Shown: one piece after another, positions 48,307-58,509 of the stretch
Layout of the letters: the number at the start of each line of letters is the position of its first letter
Position numbering within the stretch: position 1 is the first letter of the stretch
Assembly (NCBI GenBank): GCA_030068075.1
Contig: CM057826.1
Span: 66,623,312 to 66,687,311, forward strand
Length of the DNA stretch: 64,000 nucleotides
Origin: Paguma larvata
Lineage: Eukaryota; Chordata; Mammalia; Carnivora; Viverridae
Direction of reading: 5' to 3'
Made by a program: the position numbers and the translations under genes
Notes under the pieces: model-generated
What the model was told of the DNA's origin: nothing
Seen by the model: only the letters and a program-made list of their open reading frames with translations
Databases searched by the model: none

Positions 48307-48668
48307 GTTATGTTGAGTTACATTTCTTCTGTATCCACTGCACTGAGAATTTTTATCAATGGATGTTGAATTTTTCCAAATACTTCTGCATCTATTGAGA
48401 TGATCATGTTGTTTTTATCCATTGTCAATGGAGTGTATCACATTGACTGATTTGCAGATGTTGAACCATCCTTGTATTCCTGAAATAAATCCCACTTGAT
48501 CATGGTACATGATCCTTTCAATAAATTGTTGAATTCGATTTCCTAATATTTTGTTGAGAATTTTTGCATCTGTGTTCATCAAGGATATTGGCCTGTAATT
48601 TTCTTTATTGTGGCATCTTTATCTGAGGATTGGTATCAGGGTATTTCTGGCCTTGGGTTGGTATTTTA

Positions 48669-51600
48669 AAAAGGGATCTAGACATCTAAACTGGCCCCTC
48701 TAGATGGGCTGTATATTAGGTGGGGACCATTTGAGTGGCAGCTTCTGTGTGCCTGAAATTGTTCCATTCTTCCTTACTGACTTGACTCCTTAATTATGTA
48801 TCTACCTAGAGCTTCCAGAGAGTTGCCCCAATAGTCTTCTAATTATCCGTAGGTAGCCTTGAATCCTCCAAGAAGACAATTTAAACTGGAATTGATGCTA
48901 GATTCTGCAGGGGTGTGGTTTTTGTTTGAGCTGTGACCTCTGCCACACACAGATTAGGTAACTGAAATTACCTGAAACTTGGAAGAATGTCATCACTTAC
49001 TTGTGACTCCCCAGCTGTGGAAGCTTTCTTTCATATATGTTAGGCCAGTATCTTCACCTGTTGTGCTCCCCCTAATCCCAGCAGCTAGCTTTACTGAGTC
49101 CTGTAAGCAGCCTACTACCTTTATAATCAGTAGCCGAGTAGCCCAACATGACTGCCCTTGGGCGGACAAGATAATGAAAGGGAGCAGCTTATTGTGAAAT
49201 ATTCCTCTGTTTCAGGAGAGTCACATATCTTGCTCTGAATTACATTGCCACTACCTTCCCATATAGTTCAATCTGATGAGCAATCTTTTTCTTCTCCTAT
49301 ATGCCCTTTAGGTATATTTTCTAGAAGTCTACCTTTCTCCATTTTTAGTGCTTTGTATGCATCCTGAATAAATCTCAATTTGTATAACTTCAAAATTACA
49401 AAGTTAATTTGTTGCAGGGAAAGAGCTCTGGATGGGAGGTTGGGAGGCAAAGTGTAGTAGGGTCCTTGTGTCTTAGATGATGACTATACCTTCTAGTTTG
49501 CCTAGGATGGTCCCATGGTCCCAGCTGAGTTATTAAGAGCATCCTCTTTCACTGTCCAGATTGTCCCATAAATTTTATGTCTGCCTCCCTTTTACCCTCC
49601 TAAATCCCTTTTGACATCTGTTAGCCAGTGGTCTGAAGGCATTCCTCCACTTTGTGGGCATGAATACAGGGTGATTCTTAGAATTCTGTCACTTACCACT
49701 ACCTCCTTGTAGATGTTCAATCAAGGCAAGTCCTTGAGAGTATCCTGTGCTAGAATTGCTTTGGTTATGTATGAGGCAATTGGTAGGATAGGTCCTTGAA
49801 ATTTAATTAAAGCTGTACTGATGTGAGATAGTATTGTTGCTTTTATTGTCATGTCTGGCATAATAGAGTTAACATATGTTCATATGGTGAATGTGTTCCC
49901 CCAAATTCAGCAGTGATGTAAAGTAAAGGATAGGCTCCCAAGAAAAGAGTGTGTTGACCACTTCCTCCTCTAATTCCTATATTAGCCCTCCTCCCAGGAC
50001 TTACAGAATATTTCCACTGTGAGTTGTGGTGCAGTCCCCCTTTACTAGGCTTTTGAACACCTTCAGGGATGTGGAAACCATAGGCCAAGAAGGAGTGGTA
50101 AGTTCAAGAGCTGAGTCACATTAGAAGACAGGCATACAATGGAAACCAGGGATGCTACAGAGCTTAGAATTTGGGAAGGCTGGAAGCAAATTCTAGAAGG
50201 GCAGAGATGAGGGGAGAAAAGAAGGTAGGAGAAATTTCCAGCAAGACATTCACCAATGGAAGAGGTAAAAGTATTAAAAATCTTTAGGAGAACTAAACCA
50301 GATGGCTTTCCTACTACCCATTCCATTTTCTTCAAACTAGGAGCATATTTTACTTTGTAATAAATTAACAGATGTTAATTGCCACCATCCTACAAGCCAT
50401 TATCAGTGCATTTACCTTTGTACAAGGCAAATCTCCCTCATTCCTTAATTCCTGCCCTGAAGCTAAGTTTGGGATGGCTCCCTGCTCCCCAACCTCCTGC
50501 CTCATGAAGGGGTGGATAGGTTAGTTATGTAGCACCATCCTTCTGGACATGTGAAGTTGCCCTCTTGGCCTTGGTGTGAGGCCTTCATTCATGTTTCCTA
50601 TTTCAGGGAACTACAAGGCTGAAGGAAAGATTTATTCTTTTCCTCCTCATCTTGGTTTCTAAAAAGCATTTCCAAACTATTACAGATAGGAAGAAAGATC
50701 CCATCCGTAAGAGATATAAAAATGCCAATTTCCTCCTTTTGAAAAATGTGCTTCTGAGGAATACAGTGAGCACAAATAAATCAAGAGAGTATGGCATGGT
50801 TAACTGTCCATAGTACTGAACTGGCAAGAGGGGCCTGAGGACATGTATAAGACAGACAAACAGACAGAGGTCCCTTTTAGTCTCCTGGTAATCACCAGTG
50901 TCAAAGCTGTAGGTTTATTATGCACTTTTTCACTGTCAACTTCTTTCCAGGAAAAATGCTGAGGAATAAGAAGAAAGATTTTTAAAGCCGGCATCCCAAT
51001 GTGTCACCCAGAGGAGGGTCAGGAGTAGCATCAAGGCAACACACAGATGCAATGCTTGTTATGCTTCTGAGTGAAACAGCCTGTGTTTGATCCTTAGTGA
51101 GAACAATATTATTTTTTTAAATCTCAAGACAAAATATCCCTGACCATTGTCATGTTGTGATTTGCAGTCTGATACTTGACAGCAAATTATAGGGATGAGA
51201 AAGCTAGGGCTCTTGTTAAAATAGCTGATCAGCAATTCAGAGCATAGAAATAAAATAGGTGGTTAGCCAGTTTGGCTGATCTGAGCACCATTTTCTCAGT
51301 GTGTCTAAGAGCCCTATTCTTTGTAGAAGCCGAGAGGAATTGGAGTGGTGTGTAGGGGTTGGCCAGAAAGAAAATACATTCATACAGCATCACAGAATGC
51401 ATAGTGAAGGGTCCTTTGGTGTAAGGAAAACCAAGGTTTCTCAAATGCTGGTCATTTGCATATGGCCCTCACCCTATCACCCTAGCGCTTGGACTGGTAT
51501 TTATTTACTCTCTAAAGTTTTTTCATGTAGTTTATTTTAAATAGATATCTCATTGGTTTGATGGGCTAGTTATAACTTTTTATTACTGCATATTAAAATA

Positions 51601-51883
51601 AATGCATATCTATAAAAATGATCTAACACCTAAGTCATCTCCAGAATTACCTAATAGCTCACAAAGCACTTTGAGGAAATATTGGATAGGCCAGGCTCCT
51701 GTAAGTGTGAAGGGCCATAGCAATAATCTTGGATGCCATGAGCATTTCTCAATTTCTAAATGTCTTGCACTCGGTTGTATACTCCCTGGCTGTCTAGGTC
51801 TGTCAAAAACATTGCCTTCTCAGTGTTGGACTGAAATACTACCAACTCTGGTGTAACATGGCTGATTTCATGGGAAAACCAAT
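48669..51883. other. Unique noncoding sequence
   Basis: About 3.2 kb without recognised genes. A diverged block at 49490-49565 ('CTAGTTTGCCTAGGATGGTCCCATGGTCCC') may be a small DNA-transposon remnant, unconfirmed. Confidence 0.45.
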
Positions 51884-51938
51884 GAACTATTTTTTTAAAT
51901 AATTTATTATCTAATTGGTTTCCAGAACTATTTTTTTA
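51884..51938 (-). mobile_element. 27-bp micro-L1 insertion with 14-bp TSD
   Basis: GAACTATTTTTTTA occurs at 51884-51897 and again at 51925-51938. The 27 bases between (51898-51924), 'AATAATTTATTATCTAATTG' plus 'GTTTCCA', match the last bases of the carnivore L1 3' UTR as seen at 1158 and 54484 (reverse orientation). The T run of the TSD merges with the L1 tail. This looks like an extremely 5'-truncated retrotransposition. Confidence 0.75.
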
Positions 51939-52721
51939 ATATATGCAGCTGACTTAGACCTAATCTTTCAAAATGTATATGTGTTGGAATAGTAAAAATG
52001 GATTTTTAGTGGTAGAAAGTTAGATATCCACTGGTTCAGACTACCCCTTCCTCATAAAGATGAATAAACTGAGCTCTAGAGATTTCCAGGAACGCACTCT
52101 GGGACAGAGGCCTGAAACTCAGGTACCCTGACCTAGTCTTGTTCTCTTTCTTCTGTGTCACTCACCTTTGTGACTTTACCCTCTTGCTCCCTAAGGCTAA
52201 TGGCTCTTGACCATGACTGTATTAAATAGATGAAGCATATCTCTTCCCATAGAGTGGCAATCCCCAGATTTCAAAAAGGTCAGAAGGCTGAAAAATGTGC
52301 TAATGGTGCCATTTGAATGGATTCAGACAGTGAAATCTGTGTCCAGTGTAGGTGGTTGGGATCCTGTGTGCTGGAACTGTGATGATTTTTCCTTACTTCT
52401 TGTCTCTGTTTAGGGCCAGACCAGGGTCTAGATCATAGAAATTATTCACTAAAATTTTGTCAAATAAATGAATGCAAGGACAAGTAAATTAAATGGAAAT
52501 GGAAAGTGCCTCCATCGTGTCGTCTACCACTTCTAATGGGATCTAGCTCCCCTATGCAGACAAACCAACATTGTCTTCCACTCATTTCCTCTCAAGGCAA
52601 GCAAAAGTCTTTTGATAGCAGCATAGAGAGAAGTAACAGGAATTTTAATCTTGCCACACAGGCTACGGTTGATGCAGTTAACCTGGAGAAAAGAAGGGGG
52701 ACATGATACTACTTTCAAGAC
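51939..52721. other. Unique noncoding sequence with a MIR-like piece
   Basis: At about 52035-52140 'TAAACTGAGCTCTAGAGATTTCCAGG' and 'GAAACTCAGGTACCCTGACC' resemble antisense MIR. Otherwise nothing recognised. Confidence 0.4.
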
Positions 52722-53309
52722 TGTGGCAGATAAAACCTAAGGTGACACTCAATGAGTCATGCCCTTTTATAAGAGTTTTCTCTTGAGTATGGCTGGAACC
52801 CGTGACTTTCTTCTATTCAACAGAATCTGACAAAAGTGATGGGATGTCACTCCCTTGATTAGATGACCTCGCATGGCAAGGGCTACTTCTGTGTTTCCTT
52901 GTATGAGACTTTTGTCTTCAAAGACTGGAAAGAGAAATTTTCCCACTGGCCTTGAAGAAACAAGCTGCTGTCATGTGATAGGACATGTGACATGACATGT
53001 GACATGATAGGATACTGCGGGTTGCCTGAGAGAGCTGAAAGCAGCCCCTGGCCAACAGCAATAAAATAGTTCTACAGTGGTGAAGAGATGAATTCTGCCA
53101 TCAGCCTGGGAGGGGGGCTTGCAAGTGAATTTGTCCCCATTTGAGGGCCTTGACCAACACCTGGATTGCAGCCAGTTAAGCCCCTGAAGTAAACGACTCA
53201 GCTAAGCTATATTTCCTGATGGAAATTGTAAGATGACAAATGTATATTGTTTAAAGTCTCTAAGCATATTGTAACTTGTTATACAGCAATAGAAAACTAA
53301 CACGAAGAC
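52717..53309 (+). mobile_element. MLT1-type solo LTR with 5-bp TSD
   Basis: LTR at 52722-53304 starts TGTGGCAGATAAAACC and ends CTAACACG; TSD AAGAC at 52717-52721 and 53305-53309. MaLR landmarks: 'GAACCCGTGACTTTCTTCTATTCAACAGAAT', 'AAAAGTGATGGGATGTCACTCCCTTGATTAG', 'GCCAACAGCAATAAAATAG', 'TTATACAGCAATAGAAAACTAACAC'. A short internal duplication (GACATGTGACAT twice at 52982-53003) is present. Older than the MST LTRs, judging by divergence. Confidence 0.78.
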
Positions 53310-53312
53310 CTT

Positions 53313-53475
53313 CTATTTGTCAGATCCTGTGCTAGACATTTACAAATACATAATTTCATTTACTCTTCACAAGACCCATATGAAGTAGATACCTTCATTT
53401 TTACCGGTTTTATAGATGTGGAATCTGATTACCTTTGAACCCAACTAGACTTCTAGTAACTAAATACTTATGGCT
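53313..53475 (-). mobile_element. MIR SINE, antisense
   Basis: 'TATTTGTCAGATCCTGTGCTAGACATTTACAAATAC', 'CTCTTCACAAGACCCATATGAAGTAGATACC' and 'TTATAGATGTGGAATCTGATTACC' follow antisense MIR order. It begins right after the MLT1 LTR. Confidence 0.65.
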
Positions 53476-53481
53476 AGGCCT

Positions 53482-53830
53482 GTGGTTCCCTAATTGTGCA
53501 CAGAGAAACTCCAAGGTACCACAGAAATTCCCAGGCACCCCACAGGATATTTTTAAATTGTGAGGGAATTATCTGTGGGATGTCATGTGAATTACTAGCT
53601 CCATGTATCTAGTGTCAACATTAGAACATGCTGCATTATATTTGATTTGGCATCCTGTCTTTGTGAAGATGGATTTTCAGTGGTTGCTGCAATAAAAAAC
53701 AAGTACTGAATAAAAATCAGTGTGGAACAGGCAATGAGGTTGGGGATGTCCAATATGACTTGGAGGTTTGAGAAGCTGTGCAGTATCCAACAGAAGTACA
53801 TCCCATTAGTAAGAAATCATGGTTATATAA
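53482..53830 (+). mobile_element. hAT-family DNA transposon remnant
   Basis: Contains the C-terminal end of a transposase (separate entry) preceded by 'GTGGTTCCCTAATTGTGCACAGAGAAACTCCAAGGTACC', a noncoding-looking block of the same element or an adjacent repeat. Terminal inverted repeats and the 8-bp TSD are not visible, so boundaries are approximate. Confidence 0.5.
53609..53824 (+). pseudogene. hAT transposase C-terminal (dimerization) domain, broken
   Basis: In frame from 53659 the DNA encodes 'LCEDGFSVVAAIKNKY', then a stop at 53707-53709, then 'IKISVEQAMRLGMSNMTWRF' followed by 'EKLCS'. This matches the hAT dimerization block of Charlie/ZBED-type transposases (LCE.GFS.L..IK.KY.. then ..LR..LSN..PR.EKLCS). 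The stop sits where the family normally has Arg. No zinc finger or catalytic region is recognisable nearby, so this is a fossil piece and not a domesticated gene. Confidence 0.65.
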
Positions 53831-54472
53831 GAACAAAATAAAAATAATTTATGTGTATTTTTATTTCAAGCTACTAAGTTGTTGGAATATAAATACTTGG
53901 TTAGGAGTAACTACTTATTAAATGGGAATTGCCTGGTATTTCTTTTGGCCTAGAGGCACTGTGTATAGTTATTGTGATACTAAGGACACTGAGACCTTTA
54001 GGTACCCCCTATTTTCAGCAATCCAATCTCGTAGTCATTGAGCGGTTTATGACATTTCACTCTAGAAGAACTGGACAGCAAAGTTACAGGAGGCTGATTT
54101 CAGGTCACACAAGGATGGACCATCTGATGACTGGTGTGGTCCCACACCGACTCATGGTCATACTTGTGTGAGAGGTGGCCTCCGTGTTCAGGAAAACATT
54201 CCAATAGAGGCTGGACAAGAACTTGTGAGCCACATGGATGAGGAGATTTTTGTACCTCCCTGAGGTGGGAAGGGAAACCAGCAGGTAACTGAGGTCTCTC
54301 TAAGATCCTGGAAGCCACAGTGCTAGAGGTTTCTGTTCTTCCCAGCCAGATGTTTCTAAGGAACTTGGGAACTGGAGTGTATAAGAAGAGGCATATTAGC
54401 CCAAAGGTAGGCTAAGCTTTCATAATGAAGAGGCCCAAAATACCCTAGACAGGCATAGATAAGGTAGCAATG
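53831..54472. other. Unique noncoding sequence
   Basis: Nothing recognised. Confidence 0.4.
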
Positions 54473-54861
54473 TACTTCTCTCTCTTTTCTTAAATATAAT
54501 TTATTGTCAAATTGGCTTACACAAAACACACAGTGCTCATCCCAACAAGTGCTCTCCTCAATGCCCATCACCCATTTTCTCCTTTTCCCTGCTTCCCCAT
54601 CCACCCTTAGTTCTCTGTATTTAAGAGTCTCTTGTGGTTTGCCTCCCTCCCTCTCTGTTTGTAACTATTTTTTCCCCTTTCTCCCATGGTCTTCTGTTCA
54701 TTTTCTCAAGATCCACACATGAGTGAAAACATACTATATTTGTCCTTTTCTGACCAACTTATTTCACTTAGCATAATACCTTCCAGTTCCACCTACATTG
54801 CTCCAAATGGCATGATTTCATTCTTTCTCATTGCCGAATAATATTCCATTTACTTCTCTCT
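54473..54861 (-). mobile_element. 5'-truncated carnivore L1 with 11-bp TSD
   Basis: The minus-strand element (54484-54850) has the 3' UTR 'TTTATTGTCAAATTGGCTTAC..CACAGTGCTCATCCCAACAAGTGC' and the last part of ORF2 ('ACTTATTTCACTTAGCATAATACC'). TSDs TACTTCTCTCT at 54473-54483 and 54851-54861. Confidence 0.9.
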
Positions 54862-55187
54862 TATTTACTCCTTCAGTACAGAGGAAGATGGTCTGGTGTT
54901 GGAGGGCAACTCAGCTGTGTTTTCCCTCTCTTTGCCCAAGGAAGCTGCTCTGCATGTAGCCTTGTCCTGCTGAGAAGGAAGAAGCAAGTGGAAACGGAGA
55001 GCAAGCAGCTTTCACTTTAAGGGCATGACCTGGAAGTTGCCACATCACTTCCACTTATGTCCCACTGGCTCAAACTTAGTCATGTGACTGAACCTCAACG
55101 CAAGAAGGCTGGCAGTGCAGTCTCTAGCTGGACGGCCATATGTTTAGCTAAAACAGATTCTACTTCTAAAATGAAGAATGGATGTTC
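54862..55187. other. Unique noncoding sequence
   Basis: Nothing recognised. Confidence 0.4.
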
Positions 55188-55799
55188 TAGGAGTCTTTTA
55201 GGGCCACTTTGCCAAAATAGCACAGACTGGTGACTTAGACAACAGAAATTTATTTTCTTGTAGTTTTGGAAGCTAGAAGTATGCGATCAAAGTGTCAGCA
55301 GAGTTGGTGTCTTCTGAGACTGCTCCCCTTGGCTTGAGGATGGCCTTTTCAGCTTCACATGCCATCCTCCCACATGTATGTCTATGTCCAAATTTCCTCT
55401 TCCTACTAAAATATCAGTCATACTGGATTAGGGTTCACCCTAATAATCTCATTCTAACTTAATTATTTCTTTAAAGACACTATTTCTTTCTTTTTTTTTT
55501 TTTAGTGTTTTTATTTATTTTTGAGAGAGAGAGAGACAGAGCATGAATGGGGGAAGGGCAGAGAGAGAGGGAGACACAGAATCTGAAGCAGGCTCCAGGC
55601 CTCTGTCAGCACAGAGTTCGATGCGGGGCTCTAACTCGTGAACCACAAGATCATGACCTGAGCTGAAGTTGGATACTTAACCGACTGAGCCATCCAGGTG
55701 CCTCTAATGACACTATTTCTAAATATAGTCACCTTCTTAGGTACTGGGGTTGGGACTTTAACTTAGGAATTTTAGGGAGATGTAGTTCAGTCCATAACA
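55188..55799 (-). mobile_element. MLT1-type LTR (minus), split by a SINE
   Basis: Left part 55188-55487: 'GGGCCACTTTGCCAAAATAGCACAGACTGG', 'AACAGAAATTTATTTTCTTGTAGTTTTGGAAGCTAGAAG', 'TTAGGGTTCACCCTAATAATCTCATTCTAACTTAATTA'. Right part 55721-55799: 'AAATATAGTCACCTTCTTAGGTACTGGGGTTGGGAC' to 'GTTCAGTCCATAACA'. Together they make a reverse MaLR LTR. The SINE inserted later. Confidence 0.75.
55474..55720 (-). mobile_element. CanSINE nested in MLT1 LTR
   Basis: SINE at 55488-55706 with TSD core GACACTATTTCT (55476-55487, 55709-55720; one further flanking mismatch). Reverse head 'CCGACTGAGCCATCCAGGTGCC' present. Confidence 0.93.
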
Positions 55800-56003
55800 G
55801 ATACTGAAGGACACTTTTCAGCCTTTCTCTAAGGCCAAGCCCTCACAGATACACCCAGGCTGTAGTGGTCACAGAGCAAGATTGAGATGAGTAACCGAGA
55901 GGCAGGGAATGGCCTCAGGAGCCCTCAGATAAGAGTAGGTAGGTAAAGGAGCTTAAGAAAATGGGTACTAGAGGCTTAGTATAGAATCCACCTAAACTCA
56001 TTC

Positions 56004-56181
56004 AAACTCAAAAAAATTTTTTTAAGATTATTTATTTATTTTGAGAGAGAGAATCCCAAGCAGGCTCTTCACTGTCAGCACAGAGCCTGAACCATGAGAT
56101 CATGACCTGAGTCGAAAACCAAGAGTAGTCGGCTGCTTAACCAACTGAGCCACCCAGGTGCTCCAAAACTCAAAAAATTTT
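56004..56181 (-). mobile_element. Short CanSINE with TSD and internal deletion
   Basis: The SINE (56021-56164) has AT-rich flanks ACTCAAAAAA..TTTT on both sides (56004-56020, 56165-56181, differing by one A). It is about 144 bases; the CT-rich middle and part of the B-box side are missing ('GAGAGAGAGAATCCCAAGCAGG' runs directly into 'CACTGTCAGCACAGAGCCTGAACCATGAG'). Confidence 0.88.
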
Positions 56182-56329
56182 AAACCTACTTGGAAAACAG
56201 TGCAATTGTGGGTAGGATTTTGCCTGAAAGTTACCCTTATGTTTACAAGCATTTTGAAGTGGAGAAAGTTGACAAACGGTAAAGAGAACATTTATGAAGT
56301 GCTTCAGGGTGGTGAATGCTACGTTAGTC

Positions 56330-56510
56330 TCCTTTATACAAATTGCTGCTAATTGAAGTACATGTCAGCAGGTTGGGAATTATTAGCTTTATTTTGCAGA
56401 TGCGGGACCCAAGGCTTTTAGAGACTGTTGTTTGCTCAGTGCTTCATGATGTGTGGTGGAGTCAGGATTTGAACTCGGCTCAGTGTGATACTTAAGCTCA
56501 CAAACTTTTA
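56330..56510 (-). mobile_element. MIR SINE, antisense
   Basis: 'GGGAATTATTAGCTTTATTTTGCAGATGCGGGACCC' and 'GGTGGAGTCAGGATTTGAACTCGG' match antisense MIR. Confidence 0.6.
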
Positions 56511-58509
56511 CTATACCCCACTGTCTCATTTTTGTTGAGGTAAAAATAATAGAGAGTGGAACTTCCTCTGGCAGAAGACAGTGCCAAAGTGGAGGAAGAA
56601 TCTAGATGCCAGGCTTCCAGAGCTCAAGGGATCAAAAAAGTCAAAGGCTGACAAGAACTGTTGAATACTCCACATCCCAATAACAATTTTGCTCAGAGCT
56701 GGTCTGCTTGGGAGGTAGAAAATGCTGGTAGGGTTCTTCTAGACTCCGGCAGGAAGGTCCCTGTAGCCACCTCCGAGGATAGTCCAGTACCTACAAGGAA
56801 CTGGATAAATAACTACTTTCTGAGACTATGAGCTTGCTGAGCCTCCCTAAACAGTGTCTTCACTGCCACAGGCAAGAATAGATGTGTCTTCTGTTCTAGT
56901 ACAAATGAGAATGTTCCCAGTTCCCCACTGGGGCACGCACGGGATGGGGAGAGGAAGCCACACTGAGACTTGGCTAGGCTTTCTTGAGAGCCAGGGCCTT
57001 CTCAGCCCCACCCAAGAGAGGATAGGGCCTCCTCCACAGGCAACCCCCAGGCTAGCAGCAAGAAAGGAAAGAAATGTGTGAGTCCTGTGGGGTGTCCCCC
57101 ACTCCCCACCCCGTGCTGCCTGGGCACTCCAGGGAGCAACTTGTCCCACCATACCTGAGGCTGCCCCTGGTATTGTGTGTAAAAGGATCTTCTGAGCAGT
57201 CTCAGTTATTTTTGCTTGCTTTCTTTAATTCCTTTCCTTCCTTCCTTCCAGTGATTTCTCTTCCCTAGATTCACCTGTCAGGGACTTGGGCTCTCCCAGA
57301 GCCAGGGCTGAGCTCCAGGAAGGGGAAGCGGAAGATCATAGATAGTGCCTCCAAGGCTCACTGATTAATTTTAAACATCTCTCTTCTCCCAGGACAGTCG
57401 TTTCTCCAGCTAGTTTCCTCTTGACATTCTTTCTATTTCTGTATTATCCTCCTGCTTTCCATGGAGATTCGTATTTCATTAGTGATGTGAGCTGATGAAG
57501 ACAGACAGCCCATCCACGACTTAAAACTCAATGCTCTAATTTAACCTCTCCTCTGATGTTTCTCCTTTACAGGCAGTGTAATCAGGGGGGTTTCTTGGCT
57601 GCTGCTTGTAGCTCTCATATTTAGCTCTGAGGTCAATGTCTTTGCCCTTCCCCAGCTTTTCCCCAAAGTAATCAGTCTTAACAAGCATTCCTTCTACCTG
57701 AGAAAAATGCTCTTTATCTCATTTCTCCAAATAGTCTGTCACTCTGGCATTTTGAAATGCCTTACCCCTCTCACTCACTGATTTGCCACTGACATCTGGT
57801 ATACCAGAGGGCCGCTGCATGCATGGCCATCTGCACAGAATGTGGTTGCTCAGAGGGCAGTGTTCTCTGGCAATTTGGAGTTAGCTGCTGGACTAGGTGC
57901 TTGCTTCTGAGGGGGTGGAAAAATACATTGCAGGTTACAGAAGAACTGTGTATCAGTCTCAGGTTGCTCAGGAAAACTCTGTGCAAGCTGGTGATTTTCT
58001 TCGTCAGGGTCATGCTATCATTTCAGCTTGGCCACATTTCACAGCAGTACCTCTCAGGGAGGATCCTTGCCTGAGAACCTGGATGAGGTGGTTTCAAGGA
58101 GCAAGTTCTTGAAGATACTTGCTCTCCGCCATTACCATCCTTTGTACCTGGTTGGAAAATCCTTGTCCTAAGTGGAGGAGTCTAGAGCAGGGAAAGGAAC
58201 TGAGGTGTGTGGGGCACAGAAGTGGAGAAGGCCACACTGGAGATGGCTCCTTGGGTTACTCATGCACAGTCCTGTGTGAGTGAGTGAGTGTATGTGAGTG
58301 TGTGTTTAGGACAGGAGGGAAGGAAAAGGTGTCGCCAAGAGAAAAATATCACTGTTGGAGAATGTCAAGGCAAACTTCCGAGAAGGTCAACCATCTGCCT
58401 TTTCTCTTTTATCCCAAAGCCCTTAGAATGAATGAATTTCAAACATGGGAGGGCAGGAAAAATGATGATCTTTTCGGCTAGATTCCCTAAGCTTTTCTTC
58501 ATTCCATGG
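56511..58509. other. Unique noncoding sequence
   Basis: No gene recognised. Minor simple repeats: CCTT run at about 57233-57249 and a GTGA/GTGT run at 58272-58306. Confidence 0.45.

Larger units (their letters stand above)
45595..48668 (-). mobile_element. Older L1 (3' half), interrupted by two SINEs
   Basis: The 3' UTR starts on the left ('TGAAGTATAATTGACATATAACATATTAG'), then ORF2 C-terminal sequence runs rightward in reverse to about 48668 ('GAATTTTTGCATCTGTGTTCATCAAGG'). The minus-strand frame over 46291-46527 reads '[14 protein letters not shown]', an ORF2p block. The 3' UTR differs from the carnivore-specific type, so this is an older eutherian subfamily (L1MA/MB-like). SINEs at 46577-46783 and 48076-48294 split it. 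Confidence 0.85.

Noticed and set aside
52982..53003. Possible CRISPR-like or regulatory direct repeats (GACATGTGACAT)
   Set aside because: Only two adjacent copies inside a MaLR LTR. CRISPR arrays are not expected in nuclear animal DNA.
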